Part shown: positions 1-11,759 of the stretch, in pieces
Layout of the letters: every line of letters starts with the position of its first letter
How positions within the stretch are numbered: position 1 is the first letter of the stretch
Origin: Corylus avellana
Lineage: Eukaryota; Streptophyta; Magnoliopsida; Fagales; Betulaceae
DNA length: 64,000 nucleotides
Reading direction: 5' to 3'
NCBI RefSeq assembly: GCF_901000735.1
Contig: NC_081544.1
Coordinates: 11,223,608-11,287,607 of the forward strand
Program-made: the position numbers and the translations under genes
Notes under the pieces: generated by a model
What the model was told of the DNA's origin: nothing
Seen by the model: only the letters and a program-made list of their open reading frames with translations
Databases searched by the model: none

Positions 1-611
1 AAGCAGGGATTAACACAAAGTTGAGTTGACATGAGTTGTTGGGTGCAATTGAAGGTTAGATATGCATCCATCCAAGGGGAAAAGGGACAAGAAACTAAAG
101 TCTCTTCTCAATAAGATAGCTAATTAGACCACATCAGAAAGAGTTTAAAATAGATGATGATTCAAATCAAAGGGATAATAAACATCCATTTCTAGTTTTA
201 ACGACTCATTGAAAATAAAGTTTCTTTCATGATATGTTTTGACGAAACACGATTTGAAAAGTCATACTGGTAGCAGGGAAGCATTATGAGATCACTTATG
301 GACTCTTTCTCCCATCATTCTTCAACTATTGGTACAAAACTATCATATATTCATATACTTACGAGAAAAGTCATTTTAACAAGCACATCACTAGTGCAAT
401 GGTTGAAATTTGAGCTTCAGTGCCACAATCTTTCACTGTTTTAATGATATTTCGATTAATTATCAAAATTTTTTTTTTTTAAAAAAAAAAATCACTGTTA
501 ATGCAAGCACAAGCCACATTCTAGAGAAACATATCTGGTTCTGTAGTGTATCATCCATAAAGTATAAATATCTCAATGTATAACAGCAAGTAGAAGCACC
601 CAAATCCATAC
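1..611 (-). other. Intron of the WD40 gene
   Basis: AT-rich sequence downstream of the donor at 606-611 of the minus-strand WD40 gene. No further exon was recognised here. It holds only A/T homopolymer runs near 470-490, so the next exon probably lies outside the window. Confidence 0.5.
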
Positions 612-3020
612 CTCATCTTGGTTAGTGCAATTCCACCGGACCACATCAAGTTGTTGACGTAAAGAAAGGTGCATTAAATGTTTAGTTTCATCTTCCTTCG
701 TGCCTACCAGGATTTTTAAAAAAGGAATGACATTAATAGTAAAGGTAACATGAAATTTGTTCTTGAATTACACTGCAAGAGATAGTAACCAAAACTTATG
801 ATACATCAAAATACAAATTAAAAGGAAGTACATATTAACAATCTGTCATTGACATTTAAGCAACCATATTTAAGAGCATTACATTAAAGTTCATCTTGCA
901 TTCCAGAAAAAAAATAAAAAATAAAAAATAAAAATGCCAAGGGGAGGAAGTTTTTTAGACGCCAACTGACAAACATGGTCAATTTGCAATGAAAGAATAT
1001 GAGTATTGCACATCATTCCACAGTTTTAAAGACAGCTGGAAAGTGATGCTGCTTGCTATATTAGACACAATGAATGGCACTTCCATTTTTAGTTTCAAGG
1101 CAGCAGATCCATCGCTATGAGCACATTGCATGTGTTGCAGAAGGACAAAAACATTCACAGTGAAGTCACCACAAACATACATGCTTAGCACATGAGAAAT
1201 AAAATGTAGAATTGTGCCTTGTCACTGGAACCAGTTGCTTAACATTACATGTATTAACCATAAACATTAAGAATATTATCGATCAAAAATGTTTTTTTTT
1301 TTTTCATATAAAAAATTAAAAACAAACCAAGTGAAATTTCCAGCCTGTCATCCCAGCTGCCACATGTAAAACCAAAATATGAGTTTAACACTTCCTAGTG
1401 TACACTCAAATTATGAATCTCCTCCACATGAGTGTCTATCTATTGACGTTACCATTGTCATCAGGTTCTACTTTAAGAGCATGAGTGCATCACTCCTGTT
1501 AAATAATTCAAAGAAATCTTTCCAAAGCATAAATAAGCCTCCAATTGCAGTGCAGGAACTTACTCGGCAATGATTCATTACTCTGGCAATAAAGAGCTTC
1601 AAAGTCATGCACTGTTAAACATCCTGATTTTGTCACTGACGCCAAATATATCCCCTGGAATAAAGTTAATAAAAGAAAAAAGGTGAAATCTCAAGCTTTT
1701 AAAAAACAAGTGAAGCCAAAGTAAAAGAAGCAATGAGAGACTCAATCTAGAACTATAAGAATTCAAATTAATAGGCTCCATGGTGTTTGACCTCAAAGAC
1801 TGTCATTTGCATAACTATACATACGTAAAAAGTCCAGAGATTATGACTTGGAAAGCAAAGATTCAGCGTTCACCTTGTTGTCAAACTCCAGTGCAGAGAT
1901 GCCTTGCCTGAAAAGGAACCTCCATATGTAAACACATCAAACATGAAACCAGAGAAGAAAGGAAACGTGGGAAGCAAAAGAATGTCCAAGCATCAATATA
2001 CCAATGTGACATAAAACTTAGAAAGCTGTTTTAAAAGTAGAAAAGGAGTAGGAGTTCGCTCTAAGACATGATATTAAAGAAGCATACAATCTAAAGAGTA
2101 GAGAGAGTTCAATTCACCCATTACACATTAAAGTAATGTGTGGGCTTTGCTCAATTAACAAAATTGGTTTGGGTTCATAGTTGATACCATAACTTAGGTT
2201 CGCAAGCCAACATCATCCCATACATTTAATAACACAATCACTCAATCATTGTCAACAACCACATGCTTAGCATGTGGTGTAACACCACAAACCATAAAAA
2301 TTCCACCCCTAGCGATATACGTATGTCAACACAAAAACTAGACAAGAGCTACTAAACTAACAGCATTTTGTGGTATAAGCCTATTATCACTTCCCTTTAT
2401 GACTCAATTCACTTTTAGTTAGATTCATTATTCAAGCTTTGAATATTAGATTTGACAACAGAAACGCGCAAATAGATACATTTGATCTTCAATTAATTCA
2501 TGATCTCATATAAGAACCCCACATATAAGCTAGAATTTACGAAAACAACAACAATAAATAGTGTAATAAGAGAAACTAACTTTCTAATTGGCATTTGGCT
2601 GTCGATTCTTGCACCGTTATCAATCATATTCATCTGTAAAACAGATCCGAAACAATCTAAACCACTAAATAACAAAACTAATCAATCAAACAACGAGCTG
2701 TGGCTGTCCCTTACATGTGTTCGACACGGCGCGCCATCGACACGGTATGAATGCGGAAATGCCCCAATCTTTTTCCACAACCAAAAACCAGCGCAAAGAC
2801 TCAGCCATTTTTTTACACAAAACAATTCAACAAACAAACAAAGTAAATCACAAATCGGACGCACCTCGGAATACGACTGCATGAGCAAACCGGAGATCTC
2901 GTGGCGGTACTTCGGCTCGAACCGGCCATTCAATTCGATAGCCATTCGCTTCCATCGGTGCCTTTGAATGGGTTTAGGGATTTCAGGTGAGGGCTTGAGA
3001 GGGGTCAAGTATTTGTCCAT
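612..3020 (-). CDS. WD40-repeat family protein, 5' five exons (partial gene)
   Basis: Five coding exons join in frame on the minus strand: 3020-2865, 2633-2581, 1907-1874, 1654-1564 and 703-612. All have GT donors and AG acceptors, and the exon phases agree at every junction. The start is the first Met, MDKYLTPLKP. The spliced product reads through GISALEFDNK, GIYLASVTKSG, CLTVHDFEALY and QQLDVVRWNCTNQDEV, which are the alternating hydrophobic/Ser-Gly/aromatic-Asp strands of a WD40 beta-propeller. Such proteins are scaffolds, often in nuclear complexes or CUL4-DDB1 ligases; the exact member is not identified. Further blades must lie left of position 1. The exon chain was built by eye, so small junction errors are possible, but the conserved reading across introns makes a real gene likely. 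Confidence 0.72.
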
Positions 3021-3995
3021 TGAAGTTTTGAACAGAGAGAGATTGCGGGTTTCGGTGTGACAGAGTAAGTTTCAGGCAAATCGACTGTTGTGATCGTTTT
3101 CTTTTTTTTTTTTTTTTTTTTCCCGCCAATTCCACTATTTCACTGGGATACGAGATACTTTAGTGATCTTTCATGTTGGATTAGCAGAGATACTCTCGGG
3201 AGATCCTCGTACGGGAGTACTCGGCAATACCGGGAAGTGTTTGTCTCGGCGATTGCCATTGGAAAACTTGATGGGCCTTTCCGTATTGAGTAACTCTCGA
3301 GAGTCTTTCTTCCTGGGCCGGGAGCCCGTTGCTGGTATAAAGGCCCACAGCGAATTCGATGGATTGGATGGGGTAATTTCCAACAACATGAATGTGCTAT
3401 ATATTTTGAGTGATGCTAGGCGGCCAACCATGATCTTACCATTTTTTTTTTTTTTAAATACCTTTGATTTGAAGTCACAAACAACATGTGTGTTGTCTAA
3501 ATTAACCTTTTTTTTGTTTTTGTTTTTGGTTTTGGTTTTGGTTTTGTGTTTTGTCTAATATGACCCATGAGTCATAAGGTGGGTGAGTTAGAACTACCAT
3601 TGAACCCACAGATCATGAGTTTATTTTTTAATAAAAATAAGAGCAAATCAAAAGATCGATGGACGTGAGAGTTTTTTAAACTTTAGGGGGTATTTGCAAA
3701 AAGTGTGACATTTCAAGACTAAGTGAAGTTATCCATTTTTTTTTTTTGGGTATATCATATTTACTCTATTTTATAATTTTATTTTATTTGTTTCGAAAAT
3801 TTAATATATTCTTAGGCGTAAAATGATTTTCAAAAAATGATTTCCGTATTTTATGGTGTTTACTTCGACATAAAATAGTAGTCAATGGAAAATATTTTCT
3901 TTTTGACCGAAAATTCTTCTTTAATTTTTGAAAAATGGTTTACGGTTTTCATGTAAATCATTTTTCGACTTTGAACATCTCATTCTCAAATCGAC
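3021..3995. other. Upstream region of the WD40 gene and AT-rich spacer
   Basis: The first ~100 bases hold the presumed 5' UTR and promoter side of the minus-strand WD40 gene, followed by a poly-T run at about 3101-3121. Positions 3500-3545 carry a (GTTTT)n-like simple repeat. From about 3790 to 3990 there are repeated variants of an 'aaaatgatttncc' motif, as in ends of some plant DNA transposons, but no clear element boundary is seen. No gene is supported; the short ORFs have no coding look. Confidence 0.4.
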
Positions 3996-4465
3996 GGATC
4001 TTGCCAAGATCCACCCAGAACCTCGCCGAGACTTGCTCAGGACCTGCTCGAGACTTGACCAAGACTCATCTAGGATCCGCTCGAGACCCCGCCAGGACTT
4101 GCTTGGGACTTGACCGGACTTGAACAGGACTTGCTCAGACCTATCCAGGACCCGCCCGAGACCTAACCGGGACCCACCCAGGACCCACCCGGGACCTAAC
4201 CGAGACTAGACTGAACCTGCCCGAGACTTGACCGAGACCCGCCTAGGACTTGACCGGGACACACTCGGGACTTGACTGGGACATAACAAAGACCCCACCG
4301 GGACTTGCTCGGGACCCCGCTGAGACCTTCCCGAGACTCAGCCGAAACCCGCTCTAGACTTAACCAGGACTTGACTAGGACCCGCCCAGGATTTGATAGG
4401 GACATAATCGGGACCTGCCCATGACTTGCTCAGGACCCGCCCAGGACTTGACTGGGACTTGCGCG
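3996..4465. repeat. Degenerate 11-bp GC-rich minisatellite (about 43 units)
   Basis: Read by eye, this block parses almost continuously into 11-bp units of the form NGGACYTGMCC (for example gagacttgacc, gggacccaccc, aggacttgact). Only a few 10-bp units break the register. It is GC-rich inside AT-rich DNA. Because 11 is not divisible by 3, the array keeps open frames only in 33-bp periods; the small ORFs here are by-products. No flanking coding sequence is attached. It could be an internal array of a DNA transposon, since the left flank resembles transposon-end sequence, but no terminal repeats were found. Confidence 0.85.
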
Positions 4466-5258
4466 GTCAAGCCGCCACGTGTCCCACCAAGCTGCCACAT
4501 GGCCCAACACACTGCTGGCATTTGGTTTAAGGAAATGCTTGGGTGTATGCACTTTAATTTGGACCATTGGATGCTTATTAGGTACGTAGATCGTTAGATT
4601 TATTGGACCATCACTAAAATCAATTGTAAGATCATATCTACAGTTGAGATTAAAATAATTACAATCTAATGGTTATTATAAAATAATTATTGATAATTAT
4701 TTAATCTAATGGCCAAAAATAAGTGTCTGTTAAGAACCGATGGTCAGATTTAGTGACCGTTAAAAAAGTAGTTTATGGTTGTTAGATTGATAGTTATAAC
4801 TATTATATTACTGTTAGATTAGCAATTTTTAAAATATATAGAAAAATTATATCTTCTTATGTTCTCTCTAAAATATCTTTTGTATGTAAACCAAAATTAG
4901 AGTCTCAGTTTCGATCTTGCAAGAATAGAAAATTCGATGGTCTTTAAGTTTAGTTTCGTTTGTGCAAAACGTAACCTAACTACAAAAGTTGACTGGACTC
5001 ATGGAGAAATATTTATTGTTATCCTTTGTATACCAATTATGGTGGGAATAAATAATTTCTTAAAGAAAGTGACATTGTTTCATTGTAACACTATATATGT
5101 TTCTCATTCCATTTTCACACGTGTAGTTTAGTTTTCTTTGGAAAAGAAAAATTATAAATGCACATCTATACTCTTGATATAATCAAACATGGATAAGGAC
5201 CCAAAAAACAAAAGAGAAAAATCGGTGGAAGCATGCATTCATGGAAGCTGAGGTAGCT

Positions 5259-5304
<46 letters not shown>

Positions 5305-5651
5305 GTGTAGTCCAAGAAGCTAAACATGGAAGTAATCATACAAGTGAGGCGCTATTATTATGTCACAGAGATAAACTCAAATTTGATTCAAATGGTCAGT
5401 AAATTTGAACCCTTGATTCACTGAGTGGTCGGTCCCACCAATAGTCATGTCCTTTGAATCCGAATCCGAAGTTTATAAAATTGTATTATTTTATTTTGTT
5501 GGACACTAACATGTTTAGGATTAATAGACATTTATGTTTATTGTCTCTTCTAGCTAGTAGTACTGTAGATATATGTTTCTCCAGACCAGATGTTGGTTGT
5601 GTGACTATTATTAATCTTTCTTGTTTTGGTTTATTACTCTGATAAAATTAC
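4466..5651. other. AT-rich spacer with recurring 'atctaatgg' motif
   Basis: No gene seen. Between about 4545 and 4830 the motif atctaatgg/gttagatt recurs in both orientations, in the manner of subterminal repeats of a non-autonomous DNA transposon. No terminal inverted repeat or target duplication was identified. Confidence 0.4.
5262..5301. repeat. (AT)n microsatellite
   Basis: Uninterrupted AT dinucleotide run of about 38 bases. Confidence 0.95.
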
Positions 5652-8600
5652 TTAACATCTCTTATCTCTCTGTTCATGATCAGATATTTTCACAGTTGCA
5701 GGAATAACTGATTTATTGATCTATCACAGTCAAAAAGTGAAAAAAAAAAAAAAATGTAAACTGGCAAATATAGCCTGATATTGGTTTTCTGCAGGAGAAA
5801 CTTGTGGGGGTAGGAAAAATCATTGAATCATTTTCTTATGAGGATTATTAATTAATTGCTATTGTAATTATTAAAATCATGTGACTTTTTTTTTTTATTC
5901 TGTCAAATCTCCCACTTTTATGTTTGTTCCCTTCCGTTAAATTCATTCCTCGATTTACTTGCCAATTGGTTTTTCTTGAGATTGGGTTTCAAGGGTAAAA
6001 AGTAATTGGAATCTGATGCATATGTTCTGTCAGATGATGATAGAATATGCTTTTTAGCATTGTCAAGAAAACCCAACTTGCAATAACTAAATGTTGCTTC
6101 AGTTATATACCTGCTGGCTTGAGTAGTTATGAAACAGGAAAATGCTTTCAAAAGAAGAGAAGAAAAGAAGACGTAGAAACCAAGAAAATAATAAAGCAAC
6201 AGAATAAAAGAAATGTACTAAATAAAAGAAGGTTTGGAGACAAAGGAAAGAAGAAATGAATAGATATGTGTTACAATGTTACGTGCTCAATTTCTCAAGC
6301 ACGCAACTTGATAAATTTGAGTAAGTTTTTAGAGGCTTCTTCTTATCAAAAGTTTGGAATAAACTTCTTGATACCTTTATTAATTGAGTACATGTCTTTT
6401 AAATAAAGCAGCTTTTACAATAATTCCCAACTCATCTTCATAGGTTGATTGAGTAATAGGTGGTTAAAGATAAAAATTAACACTATCTAATGAAAGATAA
6501 ATGAATGATAATGATAAAATATAACAAAAATGATTAAATAGCTAAAGGTTTATTCAAATGCTGAGCTGTTGTTGCCTCCTCATAATATTCTTGCCCTTGC
6601 ACTTAATAGTTAATTCATTTAGCCCTTAGTAAAGTTAAGTTCGTTATCACCCATTTTTTTCATATATGGTTTTGGGAGCCTAGCAAAGTTTTTATTTATT
6701 TATTTTTTAAAATGATGAAGTAAGAGAATAAATTAGCATGTACCAAAAAAAAAAAAAAAAGAAAAAAAGAAAAAGGAAAGAAATGAAACCTATGTTTGTT
6801 AATGTGTTTTGGGGAGTTTTTGTTTTTGATTTGAAAAAGTGTTTTGATGTAACTTATAAAAAAAATGAAGCTATTATTGTGTTTTTTGATAATGTTTTCT
6901 GTTTAAGTTATTTTTAATGTTTCTATTTTGACAAAAAAAAAAAAAAAAAATCTAACAAATGAACTTGAAGGTTTGAAGACAAAAGAAAAAAAAAAAAATT
7001 AAGTAGGTTCATTATAATCCCTATCTTTCATACTTTTGGGGGCATAGCAAATTTTAGCTTTGTCTACAACAGTAGAGATTTCATTTTTGTAAACCATCTA
7101 AACTTGTAAGAAACGAAGTTGTATGTGGGGAAAAAGACAAAAGAAAAAGTAGGAGAATATAATTGGAGAGAGAAAAAAAAAATTGATGAAGAAGAAAAGA
7201 AAACTAGATTTGGAGATGAAGAAAATGACAAATTCGAGAGAATAGAGAAACCTACACCTAAAGAAAAGAATATTTGGAGAGTAAAGAAAAAATAAAGGAA
7301 TAATTTTGTTCATTATAAATCCTATCAATCATAGTTTTGGAAGCATAGCAATTAATATTGTTTTATTTCTTTTACCAAATCATCCTTTGTAAATCATCTA
7401 TGTGATTTGTATTTTCTCTTACTAAAGGAGAAAAAAAAAGATTTGTTTGATAATTTAAGGAGAAAGAAGGCACAGCAAGCTTGAAGTTGTATAACAGGTA
7501 CTACGCACACTCTCTCTCCCTCTCTCATTTCTTTCCTCTGTCAGCCTCTTTTCTATTGCTAATTTGCTATTGATATTTAACATGTAATTCTTAAAAGCTA
7601 AAAAGTTTATAATTTTTATAGTACGTACCTAGCTATTATTGTTCCATTTGATCATACGTGTACGTGATTAATCATTGATAATAACAAGTCCAAAACATGC
7701 TTTTCGATCTCACAATTCTTTATCCTTGAAATCTTAAAGGAATTAATTAATTCTAATTGACAAGATAACAAAAATGACTTATTATTCATCATGGACAATG
7801 TTTATGAAAATACCTAAAAAAAAAACGAGTTAATCACTTAATCCTCACAAAAATAATATTAATAATATATATAAAAAACCCTAATTACTTTGAATGGTAA
7901 AGACGAATTAAAGAGCATCATAAAAATGCCTTTGTTATATATATATATATATATATATAACAAAGATTCCAAAAATCACCAATATAATCTCTCCATTATA
8001 TTTAATTAACAATTTTATGATTTATCAAAAAGATTCAAAAAATCAGCAATATATATAATCTCCTTTAATTTGACACCATATATACAAAAGGAGATCCTTT
8101 TGAAATCGATCACTTCAATATATAATTGTGGTAGCTTAATTGGATTCTTAATTAAATCACTTTGTAGGGCAGGGCGGGGCGAGGTATTAGTATTACTTAA
8201 TTTGAACTAATCTTTCCCTACCCAAATTTACGTAAATGCCATCTAATTAATTTTTTGGTCTTCAAGAGGATATATAAAGGTTTGATAATTAAAATTAATT
8301 TAAGTGCAAATTCTGATCTTTGAAAATCTTATATTTTAATTTGACTTCATTCATTCATGATCAGACCCAATTACAAATTATATATTAATTAGCAGATTCA
8401 TTTTAAAATGTTTACAAACCCTGCTCTACGTATCATCATCCTATATATATATCACAATATATATATCTGAATGCTAACCCCACCCTTTGGGTTTTGTGCC
8501 TCTGTGACTGTGTATTAATTATATATAGCAGAGAGTAAGTAAGATGGCAGGAAGGTTATGGCATCACTTGCAGCTCATAGATAAGCTGGAAAGTGCTGTA

Positions 8601-9933
8601 TATGATTGCCAGCTATGCCGAAAGTCAGTATTGGGAAGTCGCGGCTACAAATGCGGGGAATGCTCCTATTTTTTCATTCATGAATCATGCCCCGAGCCAA
8701 CAGATCACAACCGATCACATGATTTGAGAAGTACACACCACTTGATATCCATGAAGGAGGTGGAGAAGAAAGGAGATGAGAAGAAAGTAGTAGTTTGCTC
8801 ATTGTGCGAGGAACCGGTATCGTCTATGTTAATGTTAGGTAACAACGACAACATTAATAATAATGGGCCTACCTTTTATTACAAATGCTGCTTCCCCAAC
8901 TGCACCTTCCTCATTCATCAACCATGTGCACAATTACCCTACAAAACACCAAAACACCCTCTGCACATCACACATAGCTACCTTTTTCTCATAGCGCCAA
9001 CAGAGACTCAAAATCATTGCAATGCTTGCCTTAAAGTTTTTAGTAAACGCTTCTATTACGAATGTATCAACTGCAATTATAAGCTCGACATCAAATGTGC
9101 TACACGTTGGCGAAATTTTAGTGTTGACAAATGTAACGAGCACGCATTTCTCCCCATCCTAAATCCAATCCAGTTCACTTGCCAAGTGTGTGGTGGGGAA
9201 AGCAGAGAAATTGCCAATCTATGTACCAACTGTCTACTTCTAATTCACTCTAACTGTGGAAAATTTCTAGGCACCATCAAAATTAGAGGACATGATCACT
9301 TCCTCACTTGCACATTCTCTCTTAGTCAAGTCAAAAAGCACAAGTGTGAAGTCTGTTACGAAAATGTGGATGTAAAGTATGCAGCTTACTGTTGTGATGA
9401 TAAGACGTGTGATTACATTGCCCACTTACGGTGTGCATATTGGATTAGGAAGAAGGGTGAGACCATTGATTCCTCTGACTATGCTACTCATTTAGTCGAG
9501 GGCAACGATCTAAAAGAGGGTGAAAAAGCTACCCCTAAGGAGATTGTACATTTGAGTCATCCACTACATAAATTAAACCTTCAAAATGAAGAGCTCTTGG
9601 ATGTGAAGCGTTGTGAGGGGTGCATGCAATTTATAGTGTTGTCCCCATTTTATGGCTGTATGGAGTGCAACTTCTCTCTCCATATAAAATGTACTAAACT
9701 ACCCCAAAAGGTTATGCAACCATTACATCACAAACACCTGCTCAACCTACATGAGGTAGATTCCAATGTGCAATTGTTCAAGTGTTGGGCTTGCGAGCGA
9801 AAACGAAGTGGCTTCAACTACAAATGTGTCATGGATCAGTGTGACAATCAAATATTTGATGCTCAATGTATTTTAATTCCAGAAGTCTTTAAACATAAAG
9901 GTCACCAGCACCGCCTCTTCCTCGGTGGGTTTC
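5652..9933 (+). repeat. Segmental duplication, copy A (pairs with 22417-28010)
   Basis: The flank, promoter and most of the DC1 coding region recur in the same orientation at 22417-28010. Long stretches of non-coding sequence match closely, for example the ~440 bases before each ATG. The copies differ by indels. Copy A lacks about 1.36 kb present in copy B at 22771-24130; the junction is at the ctttcaaaag near 6145-6155. Copy A keeps about 155 bases near 5905-6060 that copy B lacks. The second copy starts and ends at assembly gaps, so its true extent is unknown. The stretch 5652-8543 holds no gene, only promoter-side AT-rich DNA including a palindromic (AT)n at about 7931-7966. Confidence 0.88.
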
Positions 9934-10226
9934 AGCAACCAAATTGCAATGCTTGTGGTGAACGTCCTTATAGAATTCAGGCATTTGAATGCACTACTTG
10001 TGGGTTCCGCTTGTGTATTAAATGTGCTACTCTTCCACTAGTAACTAGGCATAAATATGACACACATCTCCTATATCTCACTTATACCGCCGAAAACAAC
10101 TCTAAAGAATATTATTGTCAAATTTGCGAAGAAGAAAGAGATGAAAAGCTTTGGTTCTATTACTGTAAAAATTGTGACTTCACTGCACATCCTCAATGTA
10201 TACTTGGAAGAACTTGTTTCAATTAG
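8544..10226 (+). CDS. DC1 (C1_2) domain zinc-finger protein, copy A, intact
   Basis: Single-exon 560-residue protein made almost wholly of Cys/His-rich DC1 modules. Recognisable modules lie at residues ~20-49, 64-129, 138-187, 199-238, 250-298, 341-384, 396-443, 455-495 and 503-553. Each shows CxxC pairs with trailing H-x-C, as in CQLC..CGEC..HESC, CNAC..CINC and CQIC..CKNC..HPQC. Each module should bind two zinc ions. Plant DC1 proteins form a large, fast-evolving family linked by expression to stress and hormone responses; the ligands are mostly unknown. The start ATG follows an in-frame-free leader and is shared with copy B. No signal peptide or membrane segment is visible. Two broken paralogues lie at 20600-21466 and 26416-28010; this is the only intact member in the window. 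Confidence 0.93.
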   Translation: MAGRLWHHLQLIDKLESAVYDCQLCRKSVLGSRGYKCGECSYFFIHESCPEPTDHNRSHDLRSTHHLISMKEVEKKGDEKKVVVCSLCEEPVSSMLMLGNNDNINNNGPTFYYKCCFPNCTFLIHQPCAQLPYKTPKHPLHITHSYLFLIAPTETQNHCNACLKVFSKRFYYECINCNYKLDIKCATRWRNFSVDKCNEHAFLPILNPIQFTCQVCGGESREIANLCTNCLLLIHSNCGKFLGTIKIRGHDHFLTCTFSLSQVKKHKCEVCYENVDVKYAAYCCDDKTCDYIAHLRCAYWIRKKGETIDSSDYATHLVEGNDLKEGEKATPKEIVHLSHPLHKLNLQNEELLDVKRCEGCMQFIVLSPFYGCMECNFSLHIKCTKLPQKVMQPLHHKHLLNLHEVDSNVQLFKCWACERKRSGFNYKCVMDQCDNQIFDAQCILIPEVFKHKGHQHRLFLGGFQQPNCNACGERPYRIQAFECTTCGFRLCIKCATLPLVTRHKYDTHLLYLTYTAENNSKEYYCQICEEERDEKLWFYYCKNCDFTAHPQCILGRTCFN

Positions 10227-11690
10227 TTACATTTGTTTATGTGACAGAAACATGGAGGGAGAACCTTACTGTATATAATTTAATTCAATATACAATCATT
10301 ATGACTAAAACTCATGCTAATAAAGATATTTTACTCATTGTCTTCAAGCATCAAAGCACAGTGTAAAGGACAACGTAGACTTACCCTTTCCATAAGCAAA
10401 GATCAAAACTTTAAAGCTCAAAAAATATTTTGATCTTATTCCCCATTCTCTATGTCATGGACGGCTACAAGAGAGAGTGGAATCTCTTTATTTTATCTTC
10501 TTCTCGTTTAGAATGAGAAAATATAATAAAAATAAATAAATAATTTGTCTTACAAAAGCATGACCGACCACCCCTATAGTGGGGATTATACCGAGATAGA
10601 GAAGGAAAGTAAAAGAGAAATAAAAGTTGGCTCCAATATAAGTCTTGAGTTTCAAGTTATATCATAACCCCATTGCAAAGTCCTATTAATTATCATTTAC
10701 TCAACTGTAAATTAAAAATTGTACTATAGGTTTTATTTAATAACAAAAGATCTCTTTATCCTACTAATGTCTACAAATAAATCTCTACATATGATATTCA
10801 AAATTGAATAAGGTATTTTAATTTTATAGTCACCTTATCCAATCTAAATCTTTTATCTTTGAGTACTCAATCACATGATCATCCACAATACTTTTATTAA
10901 AGAATAAACTCTTTTGAGAGTATTAATTGTAATAACGACTTTACTAAAATTATTAGGCATGGACTTAGACTAGCAATTCTATTAAATTATCTCAAGGAGA
11001 TACTTATATTTCCTATGACTCAATGTATAAGTATTTAGGGGACAGTAATTTGTACAACACATTATTAACAATTAAAAATACTCAATGCATTCCCAATACA
11101 TCAACATATGAACTACAAGCCTCGTTTTCAATAATCAAGACAAACCATTCTATCATATAGTATTGATATGCTATTATGTTATAGTCTTCATGATAAAAAT
11201 GCTCAATTTTATCATTGACAGTCAACTCAAATTTACAAGTTATAAGGAGCTTGTGATTTAAATCTTTTTAGATTAATCACACTCAATGCTCATGAATTCA
11301 TTGCATGAATCACAATTTCCCCAACAAAATAAATCTAAAAAACAAAAATTAAACTAAAAAAAATAAATAAATAAAGGCATGCATCTGCCTCCATAGAGGG
11401 AGACCCATTTGCCTTGTCAAAGTAAAATCAGTAAACATCATTTTTAAGGGGAAACACAGTTTTGAGTTGACAATTTTGAAAGAACTTAAGCGGTTTGAAA
11501 ATAAAAGGGGAGGGTAAGGACAGCTAACCTAAACAAGCTTTTATTTAAGTTAGAACTCAAATTGAATCTCTTTAATTAAAAAAAAAAAAAAAAAAAATCC
11601 AACATTAATATCGAGAACAAAGTAGCAAACAAGACAATCATCTATTCTCTGAATCTACCTTTCTAGGCATATCTATCTTCAAGAAAAACA
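10227..11690. other. AT-rich intergenic stretch
   Basis: 3' side of DC1 copy A. No coding sequence, tRNA-like box or clear transposon end was recognised. An A-rich run at about 11578-11597 is the only simple repeat. Confidence 0.5.
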
Positions 11691-11759
11691 ATTAGTTAAA
11701 TATGACAGCATAAATGCCAAAAATGAGATGGTGAAAATGAATTTGATAAAGAAGATGAA

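Noticed and set aside
3163..3558. 131-codon plus-strand ORF and overlapping frames
   Set aside because: Runs through poly-T and (GTTTT)n repeats and overlaps others on both strands; no coding signature.
4196..4405. Open minus-strand frame across the minisatellite
   Set aside because: Explained by the 11-bp repeat, which keeps frames open in 33-bp periods.
7098..7328. Phe-rich minus-strand ORF, repeated at 25058-25324
   Set aside because: A/G-rich spacer conserved between duplication copies only because both were duplicated; frames differ and composition is low-complexity.
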